Positions 1 through 5,618 of a DNA stretch of 7,054 bases are shown in pieces (the first letter of the stretch is position 1; every line of letters begins with the position of its first letter). Under the pieces are notes generated by a model. That model had not been told where the DNA came from and made no database searches. It saw nothing but the letters and a program-made list of their open reading frames with translations. The DNA comes from Planctomycetota bacterium (GTDB lineage Bacteria; Planctomycetota; UBA1135; GCA-002686595), in assembly GCA_004296785.1 (NCBI GenBank), contig SCVU01000125.1, forward strand, positions 1 to 7,054, read 5' to 3'. A program made the position numbers and the translations under genes.

Positions 1-1
1 G

Positions 2-223
2 GTGCACGAGCTCAATCGGCGCGACCTGATGCTGTTCCTGACGAAGTCGCTGTCGGACAAGGAGCGCTTCATCATCTCGATGTATTACGAGAAGGGCCTG
101 ACGATGCGCGAGATCGGAGAGTTGCTCGCGCTGACGGAGAGCCGCGTGTGCCAGATCCACTCGAACGTGATGAATCGGTTGAAGGATCACTTGGAGAAGC
201 GCGAGGAAGGGTTGATTCCGTAG
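2..223 (+). CDS. fliA: FliA/WhiG-family RNA polymerase sigma factor, C-terminal part (5' truncated by window edge)
   Basis: This is the last 73 residues of a sigma-70-type factor. The frame is open to the window edge, so the real start lies outside. The visible part is sigma region 4, the helix-turn-helix that contacts the -35 promoter element. It reads SLSDKERFIISMYYEKGLTM, then REIGELLALTESRVCQIHS. This is the characteristic FliA/WhiG signature (LPEREK..LYY..LT..EIG..L...ESRVSQIHS), here with Cys where Ser is usual. FliA-type factors direct flagellar and chemotaxis transcription, while WhiG-type ones serve other programmes. Region 4 alone cannot separate the two, so the symbol marks the family only. 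The gene ends in TAG and is followed within 13 nt by the structured inverted-repeat element. It converges on the DUF4139 gene. Confidence 0.9.
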   Translation: MHELNRRDLMLFLTKSLSDKERFIISMYYEKGLTMREIGELLALTESRVCQIHSNVMNRLKDHLEKREEGLIP

Positions 224-235
224 TGGAGGTGGAGG

Positions 236-254
236 GTGCGCGCTGCGCGCGCAC
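236..254 (+). other. Short GC-only hairpin, first stem of the left element
   Basis: GTGCGCGC at 236-243 pairs with GCGCGCAC at 247-254 around a TGC loop. The same 19 bases are found unchanged, in inverted orientation, at 698-716 after the DUF4139 gene. This is a direct reading of the sequence. A role in 3'-end protection or termination is inference. Confidence 0.75.
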
Positions 255-256
255 TG

Positions 257-278
257 AGGCGCGCGAGGACGCGCGCCT
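257..278 (+). other. Second stem of the left element
   Basis: AGGCGCGC (257-264) pairs with GCGCGCCT (271-278) around the loop GAGGAC. In the right copy the stem is GGGCGCGC/GCGCGCCC, so the outer A-T pair (257/278) is replaced by a G-C pair with pairing kept. The loop differs at one base. Confidence 0.7.
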
Positions 279-279
279 G

Positions 280-336
280 ACTCCGCGGATCGGAGGGGCG
301 CGCAGACGCGCCCCTCCAATCCGCGGAGTTTGCTTT
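280..336 (+). terminator. Long 23-bp hairpin, likely terminator of the sigma factor gene
   Basis: Arms 280-302 and 307-329 form 23 positions of stem around the tetraloop CAGA. All pair except C291/A318, which would be a G-U wobble on the opposite strand. The hairpin is followed by the broken T tract TTTGCTTT (329-336). It lies about 57 nt after the stop codon. The stem is longer and the T tract weaker than in a textbook intrinsic terminator, so a processing or 3'-end-protecting role is also possible. Confidence 0.65.
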
Positions 337-384
337 GAACGGGCGTTGAGATCGAAGAGGGCGTCGAGGAAGGACGCGGCGTGC

Positions 385-420
385 GAGCGGGACACGCGGT
401 TCGAGCGGAACACGCCGTTC
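385..420 (+). repeat. 18-bp tandem duplication in the left half of the inverted repeat
   Basis: GAGCGGGACACGCGGTTC (385-402) is followed directly by GAGCGGAACACGCCGTTC (403-420), with 16 of 18 positions matching. The right half has only one loosely similar segment (AACACGCCGGTC on the - strand near 582-571). The duplication may therefore explain part of the loss of symmetry towards the centre. Confidence 0.6.
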
Positions 421-458
421 GACGTGGAGCGCGCCTCGATTCAGGTGAGATTGCTACC

Positions 459-503
459 GCGAGTTCACGCAAGTCGAGGCGGCCTCACTTCGCGCCAACT
501 CGC
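459..503 (+). other. Nested 45-nt hairpin at the centre of the convergent intergenic inverted repeat
   Basis: GCGAGTT (459-465) pairs with AACTCGC (497-503). Inside, CGC pairs with GCG, AAGT with ACTT, and GAGG with CCTC around a CGG loop, with a 2x2 internal loop and single-base bulges at 475 and 491. The loop centre at 481 nearly coincides with the midpoint of the two flanking stop codons and of the two 23-bp hairpins (476-478). The structure is the inner end of the large inverted repeat, so it may be a by-product of symmetry and not a separate element. Confidence 0.6.
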
Positions 504-615
504 CGGAGTCGACGCGGGCTCCGTACGGCTGGAATCGACGCGAACTCTGTCCCGCTGACACACCCGTGACCGGCGTGTTCTCCCGCGACGCTCTTTCCGA
601 TCTCAACGCGCGTTC

Positions 616-672
616 AAAGCTAACTCCGCGGCTCGGAGGGGCGCGTCTGCGCGCCCCTCCGAGCCGCGGAGT
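616..672 (-). terminator. Perfect 23-bp hairpin, likely terminator of the DUF4139 gene
   Basis: Arms 623-645 and 650-672 are perfect reverse complements with a 4-nt loop (CAGA on the - strand). On the - strand the stem is followed by TTAGCTTT, a weak U tract. It lies about 58 nt beyond the DUF4139 stop codon, the same distance as its twin beyond the sigma factor stop. Relative to the twin, the pair at 632/663 is C-G where the twin has A-T (289/320), a compensated change. Confidence 0.65.
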
Positions 673-673
673 C

Positions 674-695
674 GGGCGCGCGTCCGCGCGCGCCC
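674..695 (-). other. Second stem of the right element
   Basis: GGGCGCGC and GCGCGCCC (- strand 695-688 and 681-674) pair around the loop GCGGAC. This is the counterpart of 257-278, with one fully compensated base-pair change and one loop change. Confidence 0.7.
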
Positions 696-697
696 AA

Positions 698-716
698 GTG
701 CGCGCGCAGCGCGCAC
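698..716 (-). other. First stem of the right element
   Basis: The 8-bp stem GTGCGCGC/GCGCGCAC around a 3-nt loop is identical to the left-copy stem at 236-254 when read on the - strand. It begins 14 nt after the DUF4139 stop codon. Confidence 0.7.
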
Positions 717-730
717 TCCCCCACTCTCCC

Positions 731-2419
731 CTACTCCCAGTAGTAGTGCCAACTCGCCGCGAGCGCCGTCTCCGCCCCCGCCTCCAACCGCACCTTCCAC
801 TCGAATCGCGCAACCCCGTTCCAGTGGTACCACCAGTACGGCCAGTTCCACCACGACCACCACTCGGGCCGCCGCTCGTCCGCCCACCAATCCGCCGGAC
901 TGATCTGCACGAACTCGCCGCCGGCCTCGACGCTGTCCGCCAACCCGAGCACCGTGCGCCGCACCTCGAGCTCGACCGCCTCCTTCTTCTTGTTCGAGAT
1001 CTTCAACTCCCCCGCCATGTCGATCCGCTGGTAGTCGTGTCCGCGCCAGCGCCCCGGCGCTGAATCCCGCTGCGTCTCGCGCTCGCGCTTCTCGACGCAC
1101 ACGTCGAGCGCGACCGCCATCACGAGGTCGGTCTCGGCGCCGACCGGCGTGTAGTGCAGCAGCGACTGGCCGATCACGCGGCCGTTCGACAACACGAGCG
1201 CCGGCGCCGTCGTCAGCGGTGCACCGGCTCGATTCGAGATCCGCAGCACGTGCTGCACCTTGCTCGCCGCCGCGAGGCGCGCGAGCTGCTCGATCCGCGC
1301 GCCGTCGAACTGGCTCTGGAATTCCAGCGGCGGCGCGACCGGCACGTCGAGCGTGTAGACGTCGCGGTAGCCGAGCTCGAAGCTCGAGATCGGCAGCACG
1401 AGCCGCTCGCCGCGCGCGAGCGTGACGTGCCGCAGCGTGTACACGTACAGATCCTCGTTCGATGCCGCGCTCTCGAGCCCCGGCGGCGGCGCGCCTTCGG
1501 TCGGCGCTTCGGCGCGGTACGACGCGCTCTGCGTCATCAGCGCGTTCGACAGCATGTTCGAGAAGCGGTCGCGCGGATCGAGCTGTCCCGCGACGCGCGC
1601 GGCGGCCTCCTGCAGCGCGATCGGATCGAGCAGCCCCTGCATCTCGAAGCGCGGCACGCCGACGACGAGGTGCACGGTCGCGTCGCGGAAGTCGACGAGG
1701 TCGTTGACCAGCGTCGCCTCGAGCTCGAAGCGCGCCTTGGCCGGGTCGGCGATGTCGATCTTGTACGACGGGATCCAGCGCAGCCCCTTCTCGACGTACG
1801 CGACGCCGACGCGGCTCGCCGCCGTGCCGCCGTCGACGCGCAGCGTCAGCCGCTCGCGCAGCTCGTCCTGCGCGTAGCGCGCGCCGAGCTCCCCGCGCAC
1901 CTCGAGATCGCGCACGCGCTCCAGCGGCAGCACGCGCGAGCCGCTCGCGGTCTGCACGACGACGAGGGCGCCGGGTTCATCGAGCCGCGGGCCGCCGGCG
2001 CCGCTCGCCGCCTTCGCGAGCTCGGCCGCGTCGCGGCGCGGGATGCCGATCAGCATGCCCTCGATGCGCTCGTTCGCGATGTCGGTCACGACGACCTGCT
2101 TGCCGCGGTTCGCTTCGACGAGCTGGCGCAGGTCGAGCGCCGTGCGCTCGGTCACGACGCGCTCGCGCGCCGCGATCGCCGACGACACGCGCGCGCCCTC
2201 GGTCGCGTACGGCCAGAACGTGCCGAGCAGCGGCTGCGGCAACTGATCGAGCACGACGCGGCCGTTCGCGCCGGGCGGCAGCGCGCCTTCGCGCAGCACG
2301 AACGCGTGGCCGTCCTTGAAGACGGTCAGCTCGCGCACGGGCAGCGGGTCTTCGGCGAGCGCGCGCGCCGCGACGGCGCAGAGAACGAGGGCCGACGGAA
2401 CGAACTTCGTGATGCGCAT
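731..2419 (-). CDS. Secreted DUF4139-domain protein with a tryptophan-rich C-terminal segment
   Basis: The product has 562 residues. Residues 1-22 look like a Sec signal peptide (hydrophobic 7-21, cleavage after ALA), so export is expected. Residues about 26-110 resemble the N-terminal region common to DUF4139 proteins (VFKDGHAFVLREG, followed by a QLPQPLLGTFW block). The segment from about 205 carries hallmark DUF4139 strings such as YVEKGLRWIPSYKIDI and LVNDLVDFRDATVHLVVGVP, and the later strands RHVTLARGERLVLPI, ISNRAGAPLTTAPALVLSNG and KISNKKKEAVELEV also fit. The family is beta-rich with no established biochemical role. Residues 511-535 hold ten Trp in 25 residues, then the usual FEWKVRLEAGAE ending. 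The start is supported by GGAGGA seven bases upstream. It may be co-transcribed with the IPT/TIG gene 81 nt upstream. Family assignment is firm; function is unknown. Confidence 0.85.
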   Translation of the reverse strand: MRITKFVPSALVLCAVAARALAEDPLPVRELTVFKDGHAFVLREGALPPGANGRVVLDQLPQPLLGTFWPYATEGARVSSAIAARERVVTERTALDLRQLVEANRGKQVVVTDIANERIEGMLIGIPRRDAAELAKAASGAGGPRLDEPGALVVVQTASGSRVLPLERVRDLEVRGELGARYAQDELRERLTLRVDGGTAASRVGVAYVEKGLRWIPSYKIDIADPAKARFELEATLVNDLVDFRDATVHLVVGVPRFEMQGLLDPIALQEAAARVAGQLDPRDRFSNMLSNALMTQSASYRAEAPTEGAPPPGLESAASNEDLYVYTLRHVTLARGERLVLPISSFELGYRDVYTLDVPVAPPLEFQSQFDGARIEQLARLAAASKVQHVLRISNRAGAPLTTAPALVLSNGRVIGQSLLHYTPVGAETDLVMAVALDVCVEKRERETQRDSAPGRWRGHDYQRIDMAGELKISNKKKEAVELEVRRTVLGLADSVEAGGEFVQISPADWWADERRPEWWSWWNWPYWWYHWNGVARFEWKVRLEAGAETALAASWHYYWE

Positions 2420-2426
2420 GCTCGAG

Positions 2427-2432
2427 TCCTCC
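2427..2432 (-). promoter_or_regulatory. Shine-Dalgarno of the DUF4139 gene
   Basis: GGAGGA on the - strand lies 7 nt before the ATG at 2419. It fixes the start and gives a clean signal peptide. Most other genes in the window have no comparable site. Confidence 0.7.
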
Positions 2433-2464
2433 GGAAGCGGAAGCGAGCCCGCGCCAACGCAGCG

Positions 2465-2491
2465 CGCCGCGGCGAGTTGGTCACCGCGGCG
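2465..2491 (-). other. GC-rich hairpin between the IPT/TIG and DUF4139 genes
   Basis: CGCCGCGG (2465-2472) pairs with CCGCGGCG (2484-2491) around an 11-nt loop, within the 81-nt gap between two co-directional genes. No T tract follows on the - strand. It could weaken read-through or stabilise an upstream mRNA end, but with this base composition a chance stem is also possible. Confidence 0.35.
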
Positions 2492-2500
2492 TCACGCAGC

Positions 2501-3574
2501 TCAGAACTCCACGACGTGCAAGTTGGTGAAGCTCGCCAGCGGCGGCTCGTTCGAGAACACGAGCGCCTGCGCCGGGACCGCGTGCGGTCCACCACCCAGC
2601 TGGATCGGGAACTGGATCAGCGCGACGCCGCTCGCCGGTATCGACCCCGCGACGAGCACGGTCAGCCCGGCCGGATCGAGCAGCAGCCCGTACCACGCGT
2701 CGGGCCAGGCCGGCATCGGCTGCGCGAGCGTCTGCGGCGACCACGCGATCACGTATGCGCCCGCGCTCGTGGCCTCGATGCGCACGCTGAGCAGCGCCGG
2801 CACGAACGGGTTGAGCGTCGTCTCGAGGCTCGGCCGCTGCTGGAGCGCGTGCACGAAACTCGCCGAGCCGAGCGCGTTCGACAGCTCGAGCTCGGACCAA
2901 CCCGGCGCGCCGGCCGGCACCTGGACGAGCGCCTGCGTCGGCGTCGCCGCGACGACCGCGCAATCGACGCCGTCGACGCGCACCAGCATCGCCGGATCGA
3001 AGTTCGCGCCGTCCAGCGTCACGAGTCCAGCGTCCCAGCTCGTCTTCGGCGTCGCCGCGTGCAGGCTCGGCGCCGGGCTCGGCGTGAAGCTCCAGTTCTT
3101 CACGACGACGCGGGTCGAACCGCCGCAGAACGCCGTCTCCGACGTGAGCCGGATCCACAGCTTGTCGAGCGCGTGCACGTCGAACGAGAAGTGTGCGTTG
3201 CCGCTGCACGGCGTCGCGGCGGGATCGCACCAGGACGGTGCGGTCGATGAGCCGAGCCCGCCGACGCCGATCGACGCACCGGTGAAGTGCTCGAGTCGGA
3301 CGAACTCGAGTTTCTGGCAGCACGCGGCGCTGGTCGACCACTCGACGTCGACGTCGACGGTGCCGGCCACGGGTACGTCCGCGAACGCGGCCGTGAGCTT
3401 GCCGATGCACGAGCCGCAGACCTGGAGCGACATCTCGTCACCGCTGGTCGTTGCGCAGGAGGAGAGCGTCCACGAGAGGCCGCCGGGTTGCGCGGCGCCG
3501 AGGGCCGGAAGCGCGCACAGCGCGAGCAAGGAGGCGAGGAGGGAGTGAGCCGACGAGCGAGAGAACGCGAGCAT
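2501..3574 (-). CDS. Secreted IPT/TIG-domain protein with planctomycete-type C-terminal tail
   Basis: The product has 357 residues from the ATG at 3574. The frame stays open upstream to 3694, but that extension is Arg-rich and would bury the signal peptide, so the internal ATG is preferred. Residues 1-28 form a signal peptide (LLASLLALCALPALGAA). Residues 33-165 are a Cys-containing domain I cannot name (Cys40, 53, 56, 85, 86, 116, 123, 150), probably disulfide-bonded outside the cytoplasm. Residues about 167-244 look like an IPT/TIG immunoglobulin-like fold (LVTLDGANFDPAMLVRVDGV, then the LVQVPAG and ELELSNALGSAS strands). Residues 255-357 (SVRIEATSAGAYVIAWS, then DPAGLTVLVAG and GGPHAVPAQALVFSN) resemble a tail I know from planctomycete exported proteins. 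No catalytic motif is seen, so an adhesive or structural envelope role is inferred. Confidence 0.8.
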   Translation of the reverse strand: MLAFSRSSAHSLLASLLALCALPALGAAQPGGLSWTLSSCATTSGDEMSLQVCGSCIGKLTAAFADVPVAGTVDVDVEWSTSAACCQKLEFVRLEHFTGASIGVGGLGSSTAPSWCDPAATPCSGNAHFSFDVHALDKLWIRLTSETAFCGGSTRVVVKNWSFTPSPAPSLHAATPKTSWDAGLVTLDGANFDPAMLVRVDGVDCAVVAATPTQALVQVPAGAPGWSELELSNALGSASFVHALQQRPSLETTLNPFVPALLSVRIEATSAGAYVIAWSPQTLAQPMPAWPDAWYGLLLDPAGLTVLVAGSIPASGVALIQFPIQLGGGPHAVPAQALVFSNEPPLASFTNLHVVEF

Positions 3575-3644
3575 GCGAGACACCGATCGCGGAACGGTGC
3601 GCGCGGAGCACGTCCGCGCGATGCCGCGAGCACGGCGTGCACGG

Positions 3645-3650
3645 ATCCTA
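3645..3650 (-). promoter_or_regulatory. Possible -10 element upstream of the IPT/TIG gene
   Basis: TAGGAT on the - strand, preceded by GTG, lies about 70 nt before the ATG at 3574. It matches TATAAT at 4 of 6 positions and resembles the TAGCAT hexamers in the birA divergent region. No convincing -35 is seen at 16-18 nt. The 160-nt gap after the SGNH gene leaves room for a promoter. Confidence 0.25.
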
Positions 3651-3734
3651 CACCGGAGGCCGCGGATGCGCTGACCGCTCCCGATCCCGACCACGGCCGA
3701 TCGGCGCGTCGCCCTCAGCCCCGGCCTGTGGGTC

Positions 3735-4766
3735 TCACGGCACGAGCAGCGCGACGACCGCGCGCGCGATCGACGCGTTCGCCGGACCTTCGAAGTGCCC
3801 GTCGTACGGGATCACCGGCAGCGCGGGCGCGCTCGCGAAGTCGCGCTGGAGCTCCGGCAGCGCGTCGACGACTTCGAGCCCCTTCGCGCGCGCGAGCTCC
3901 ATCGCGCGGTGGTCGAGCGCGTCGAACTCGGTCGCGCGGCGGATCGACTGCGCATCGGGCACGCGCACGAACACCGCGCGCACGCCGTGCTGCTTCGCGT
4001 ACGCGGCGAAGCGATCGAGGTAGCCGTCGAGGCGCCCGAAGCCGGCCTCGAAGAACTCGTTCGGCATCCGCTCGCCGGTGCGCGCGCGCACGACGTCGAA
4101 CAGCTCCATCGCGAGCGCGCTCTTGCGCACGACCTGCTCGAGCTGCCAGCGCACGAGCAGCCAGCCCTCGAGCGGATCCGACACGTCGAACGTGATCGGG
4201 CCGCTCTTCTCGAGCTTCGCGACGGTCGCCGCGATGTCGCGCTCCTCGAAGTCGTTGTGGTACCAGAACAGCGCGACGACGTCGGGCGCGACCTGCGGTC
4301 CGAGCTCCTCGAGCAGCGCGAGCTCCTGGTGCGTCGCGTACGCGCGCACGCCGGCGTTGACCGCGCGGAACGGCTGGAACGGGCGGCGCGCCGCGGCGAG
4401 CCGCTCCATGTGCGCCGGGATCGTCTGGTCGTCGGCGACGCCCTGGCCGTAGACGAGGCTGTCGCCGAGGCACAGCACGCGCAGCTCGGCGCCCTTCTCC
4501 GCGGGGAGCTCGGGGCCGCGCAGACCGAGCGAGTTCACGCGCACCTCGTGCTCGTACGTGTAGTGCACGTGGTTCGGCACCATCTCGAAGCCGCGCGTCT
4601 TGTTCGCGCGGACGAGCAGCAGCGGGCGGCGCTCGGCGCGCGGCGCGCCGATCCACGAGCGGACGAAGAGCTCGGCGCACAGCAGCGCGACGAGGAGCGA
4701 GATCGAGCTCGCGATGCAGCCGCGCCGCAGTTTCGAGCGGCGCGGAGTGCGCGGAGCCTCGACCAT
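3735..4766 (-). CDS. Membrane-anchored SGNH/GDSL-family hydrolase
   Basis: The product has 343 residues. A basic N-terminus and a single hydrophobic segment (about 17-35) suggest a type II membrane anchor with the enzyme outside. SGNH blocks are visible: GDSLVYGQGV with the nucleophile Ser103, NAG at 137-139, HND at 170-172 (block III Asn171), and YDGHF at 321-325 with Asp322 and His324 as the probable remaining triad. The lead-in VNSLGLRGPE at 78-87 is common in exported bacterial SGNH proteins of this type. The family removes acyl or acetyl groups from carbohydrates or lipids; the substrate here cannot be read, and an envelope polysaccharide is a guess. No Shine-Dalgarno precedes the ATG, and a possible -10 lies so close that the mRNA could be nearly leaderless. 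The gene is separated by 126 nt from the 233-aa gene upstream. Confidence 0.85.
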   Translation of the reverse strand: MVEAPRTPRRSKLRRGCIASSISLLVALLCAELFVRSWIGAPRAERRPLLLVRANKTRGFEMVPNHVHYTYEHEVRVNSLGLRGPELPAEKGAELRVLCLGDSLVYGQGVADDQTIPAHMERLAAARRPFQPFRAVNAGVRAYATHQELALLEELGPQVAPDVVALFWYHNDFEERDIAATVAKLEKSGPITFDVSDPLEGWLLVRWQLEQVVRKSALAMELFDVVRARTGERMPNEFFEAGFGRLDGYLDRFAAYAKQHGVRAVFVRVPDAQSIRRATEFDALDHRAMELARAKGLEVVDALPELQRDFASAPALPVIPYDGHFEGPANASIARAVVALLVP

Positions 4767-4776
4767 GGGGTCGTGG

Positions 4777-4793
4777 AGTGTACCAGCGCTGGT
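4777..4793 (-). promoter_or_regulatory. Possible extended -10 overlapped by a 12-bp perfect palindrome, upstream of the SGNH gene
   Basis: On the - strand ACCAGCGCTGGT (4793-4782) is a perfect 12-bp palindrome that runs into TACACT (4782-4777), giving the extended -10-like string TGGTACACT. TACACT ends 10 nt before the ATG at 4766, so transcription would start about 4 nt upstream of the start codon, consistent with the lack of a Shine-Dalgarno. The palindrome could be an operator; no regulator is identified. Confidence 0.3.
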
Positions 4794-4892
4794 CGCGACA
4801 TCGCGGAGCAGCGCTGCCCGCTGGATCCGAGGACGTTCGAGCGGTCGCGCGACGCAACGATGGGCGTGCCGAGTTTCGCGAGAGCCGTCGTG

Positions 4893-5594
4893 TCAGTGCT
4901 TACTCGGCTTTGAAGCCTGCTCAGCCTTGAACGCGGCTTCCGTCAGCCAGCTCCACTCGTCGTAGAGGAAGTAGATCTCGGGGTAGCTCTCGAACGGCAG
5001 CCACACGACTCCAGCCCCGTCCGGGGAGCCATCATTGAACACGCGCGTCAGGCAGTCTCCGGCTTTCGTCTTGAGGGTGAACCCCGGTCCGTCGCCGGCC
5101 TTGACGCCACCCTCGACTAGTTTGCGGCGCACGAACTGCTGCGCAGCTTGTCGATCATCGAACGCGAGGCTCTTGGCCTGGCCGAGGTCTTCGCGCACCT
5201 TGTCGGCCGCGGCGCGCAATTGCTCCGCCGTCGCTCCCGTGTACTTCAGGGCGAAGATCTCGGGTAGGTTGCGAACGCGCGGGACTGTCGGGCGCCACGG
5301 GTCCGGCTCCGTAGCCGCACCCGGCCCTGACATCGTCTCGCCCGGCTCGCTCGCCGGACTCGAACCGACTGCATCAGCCGCCTTCGCATTCGGATCGCTT
5401 TCGACTGGTGCGCGAACCGCCACACCTGTCGTCAGGACCGACTCGGGAATCTCACCTCCTGGAGCGGGCGATTGAGTGGTGGACCGCACAACATCCGAGC
5501 CGCTCTCGGCCGTGAAGTGTCGACCGAACCAGAAACCGATGCCACAGCTGACTGCCGCAACTGCGAGCGTCGTTAGCCACGATCTGGTGCTCAT
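4893..5594 (-). CDS. Membrane-anchored hypothetical protein with low-complexity linker
   Basis: I do not recognise this 233-residue protein. Residues 7-24 (LTTLAVAAVSCGIGFWFG) form one transmembrane segment or uncleaved signal anchor. Residues about 30-105 are a Pro/Ala/Gly/Ser/Glu-rich, probably disordered linker. Residues about 107-225 look globular: a helical part (ATAEQLRAAADKVREDLGQA and AAQQFVRRKLVEGG) followed by a strand-rich part (FTLKTKAGDCLTRVFNDGS, then VVWLPFESYPEIYFLYDEWSW). The architecture puts the C-terminal domain outside the cytoplasm. It begins 24 nt after the stop of the Cys-rich gene and is probably its operon partner. No clear Shine-Dalgarno is seen. GC in hand-counted lines is about 60-75%, averaging mid-60s, below the roughly 70% or more of most sampled neighbouring lines. 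Confidence 0.7.
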   Translation of the reverse strand: MSTRSWLTTLAVAAVSCGIGFWFGRHFTAESGSDVVRSTTQSPAPGGEIPESVLTTGVAVRAPVESDPNAKAADAVGSSPASEPGETMSGPGAATEPDPWRPTVPRVRNLPEIFALKYTGATAEQLRAAADKVREDLGQAKSLAFDDRQAAQQFVRRKLVEGGVKAGDGPGFTLKTKAGDCLTRVFNDGSPDGAGVVWLPFESYPEIYFLYDEWSWLTEAAFKAEQASKPSKH

Positions 5595-5618
5595 ATTCGG
5601 ACTTGCGCGCGTCGGGCG

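Larger units (their letters stand above)
236..365 (+). repeat. Left copy of a 130-bp multi-hairpin 3'-end element
   Basis: The copy begins 12 nt after the sigma factor stop codon, following a purine-rich leader. In order it holds an 8-bp stem with loop TGC (236-254), an 8-bp stem with a 6-nt loop (257-278), a 23-bp stem with loop CAGA (280-329), and a 36-nt tail starting TTGCTTTGAACG. The same 130 bases occur inverted at 716-587. My hand alignment gives 118 of 130 identities with no gaps (87/94 in the hairpin part, 31/36 in the tail). It could be a terminator, a structured 3' UTR, or a member of a dispersed palindromic repeat family. I cannot tell the copy number in the genome from this window. 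Confidence 0.85.
587..716 (-). repeat. Right copy of the 130-bp multi-hairpin 3'-end element, inverted
   Basis: Read on the - strand, this copy starts 14 nt after the DUF4139 stop codon, following the purine-rich leader GGGAGAGTGGGGGA. It has the same order as the left copy: stem 716-698, stem 695-674, a 23-bp stem 672-623 with loop CAGA, and a tail from 622 to 587 starting TAGCTTTGAACG. Position-for-position identity with the left copy is 118 of 130 by hand. That both copies start just past a TAG stop and point inward suggests an association with transcript 3' ends. Confidence 0.85.

Noticed and set aside
148..558. Open frames running through the convergent gap on both strands, up to 165 aa
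   Set aside because: They are Arg/Ala/Pro-rich translations of the palindromic element, with no domain or ribosome site, and both strands give near-identical peptides because the DNA is an inverted repeat. Similar peptides annotated elsewhere as hypothetical proteins would be misannotations.
224..733. The large inverted repeat as an insertion sequence, integron site, CRISPR or retron
   Set aside because: There is no transposase, integrase, reverse transcriptase or Cas gene, no target-site duplication is visible, and the symmetry is two facing copies without regularly spaced repeats.
1154..3250. A 698-codon open frame on the + strand opposite the DUF4139 and IPT/TIG genes
   Set aside because: It is Arg/Ala-rich antisense translation, typical of high-GC DNA. 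The - strand frames carry recognisable domains and signal peptides.
3342..3360. Short tandem TCGACG repeat
   Set aside because: It lies inside the IPT/TIG gene and simply encodes alternating Val-Asp residues. Three units are not notable in this base composition.
3575..3694. A 40-codon N-terminal extension of the IPT/TIG protein
   Set aside because: It is Arg-rich and would place the signal peptide internally. The ATG at 3574 gives a normal secretory N-terminus.
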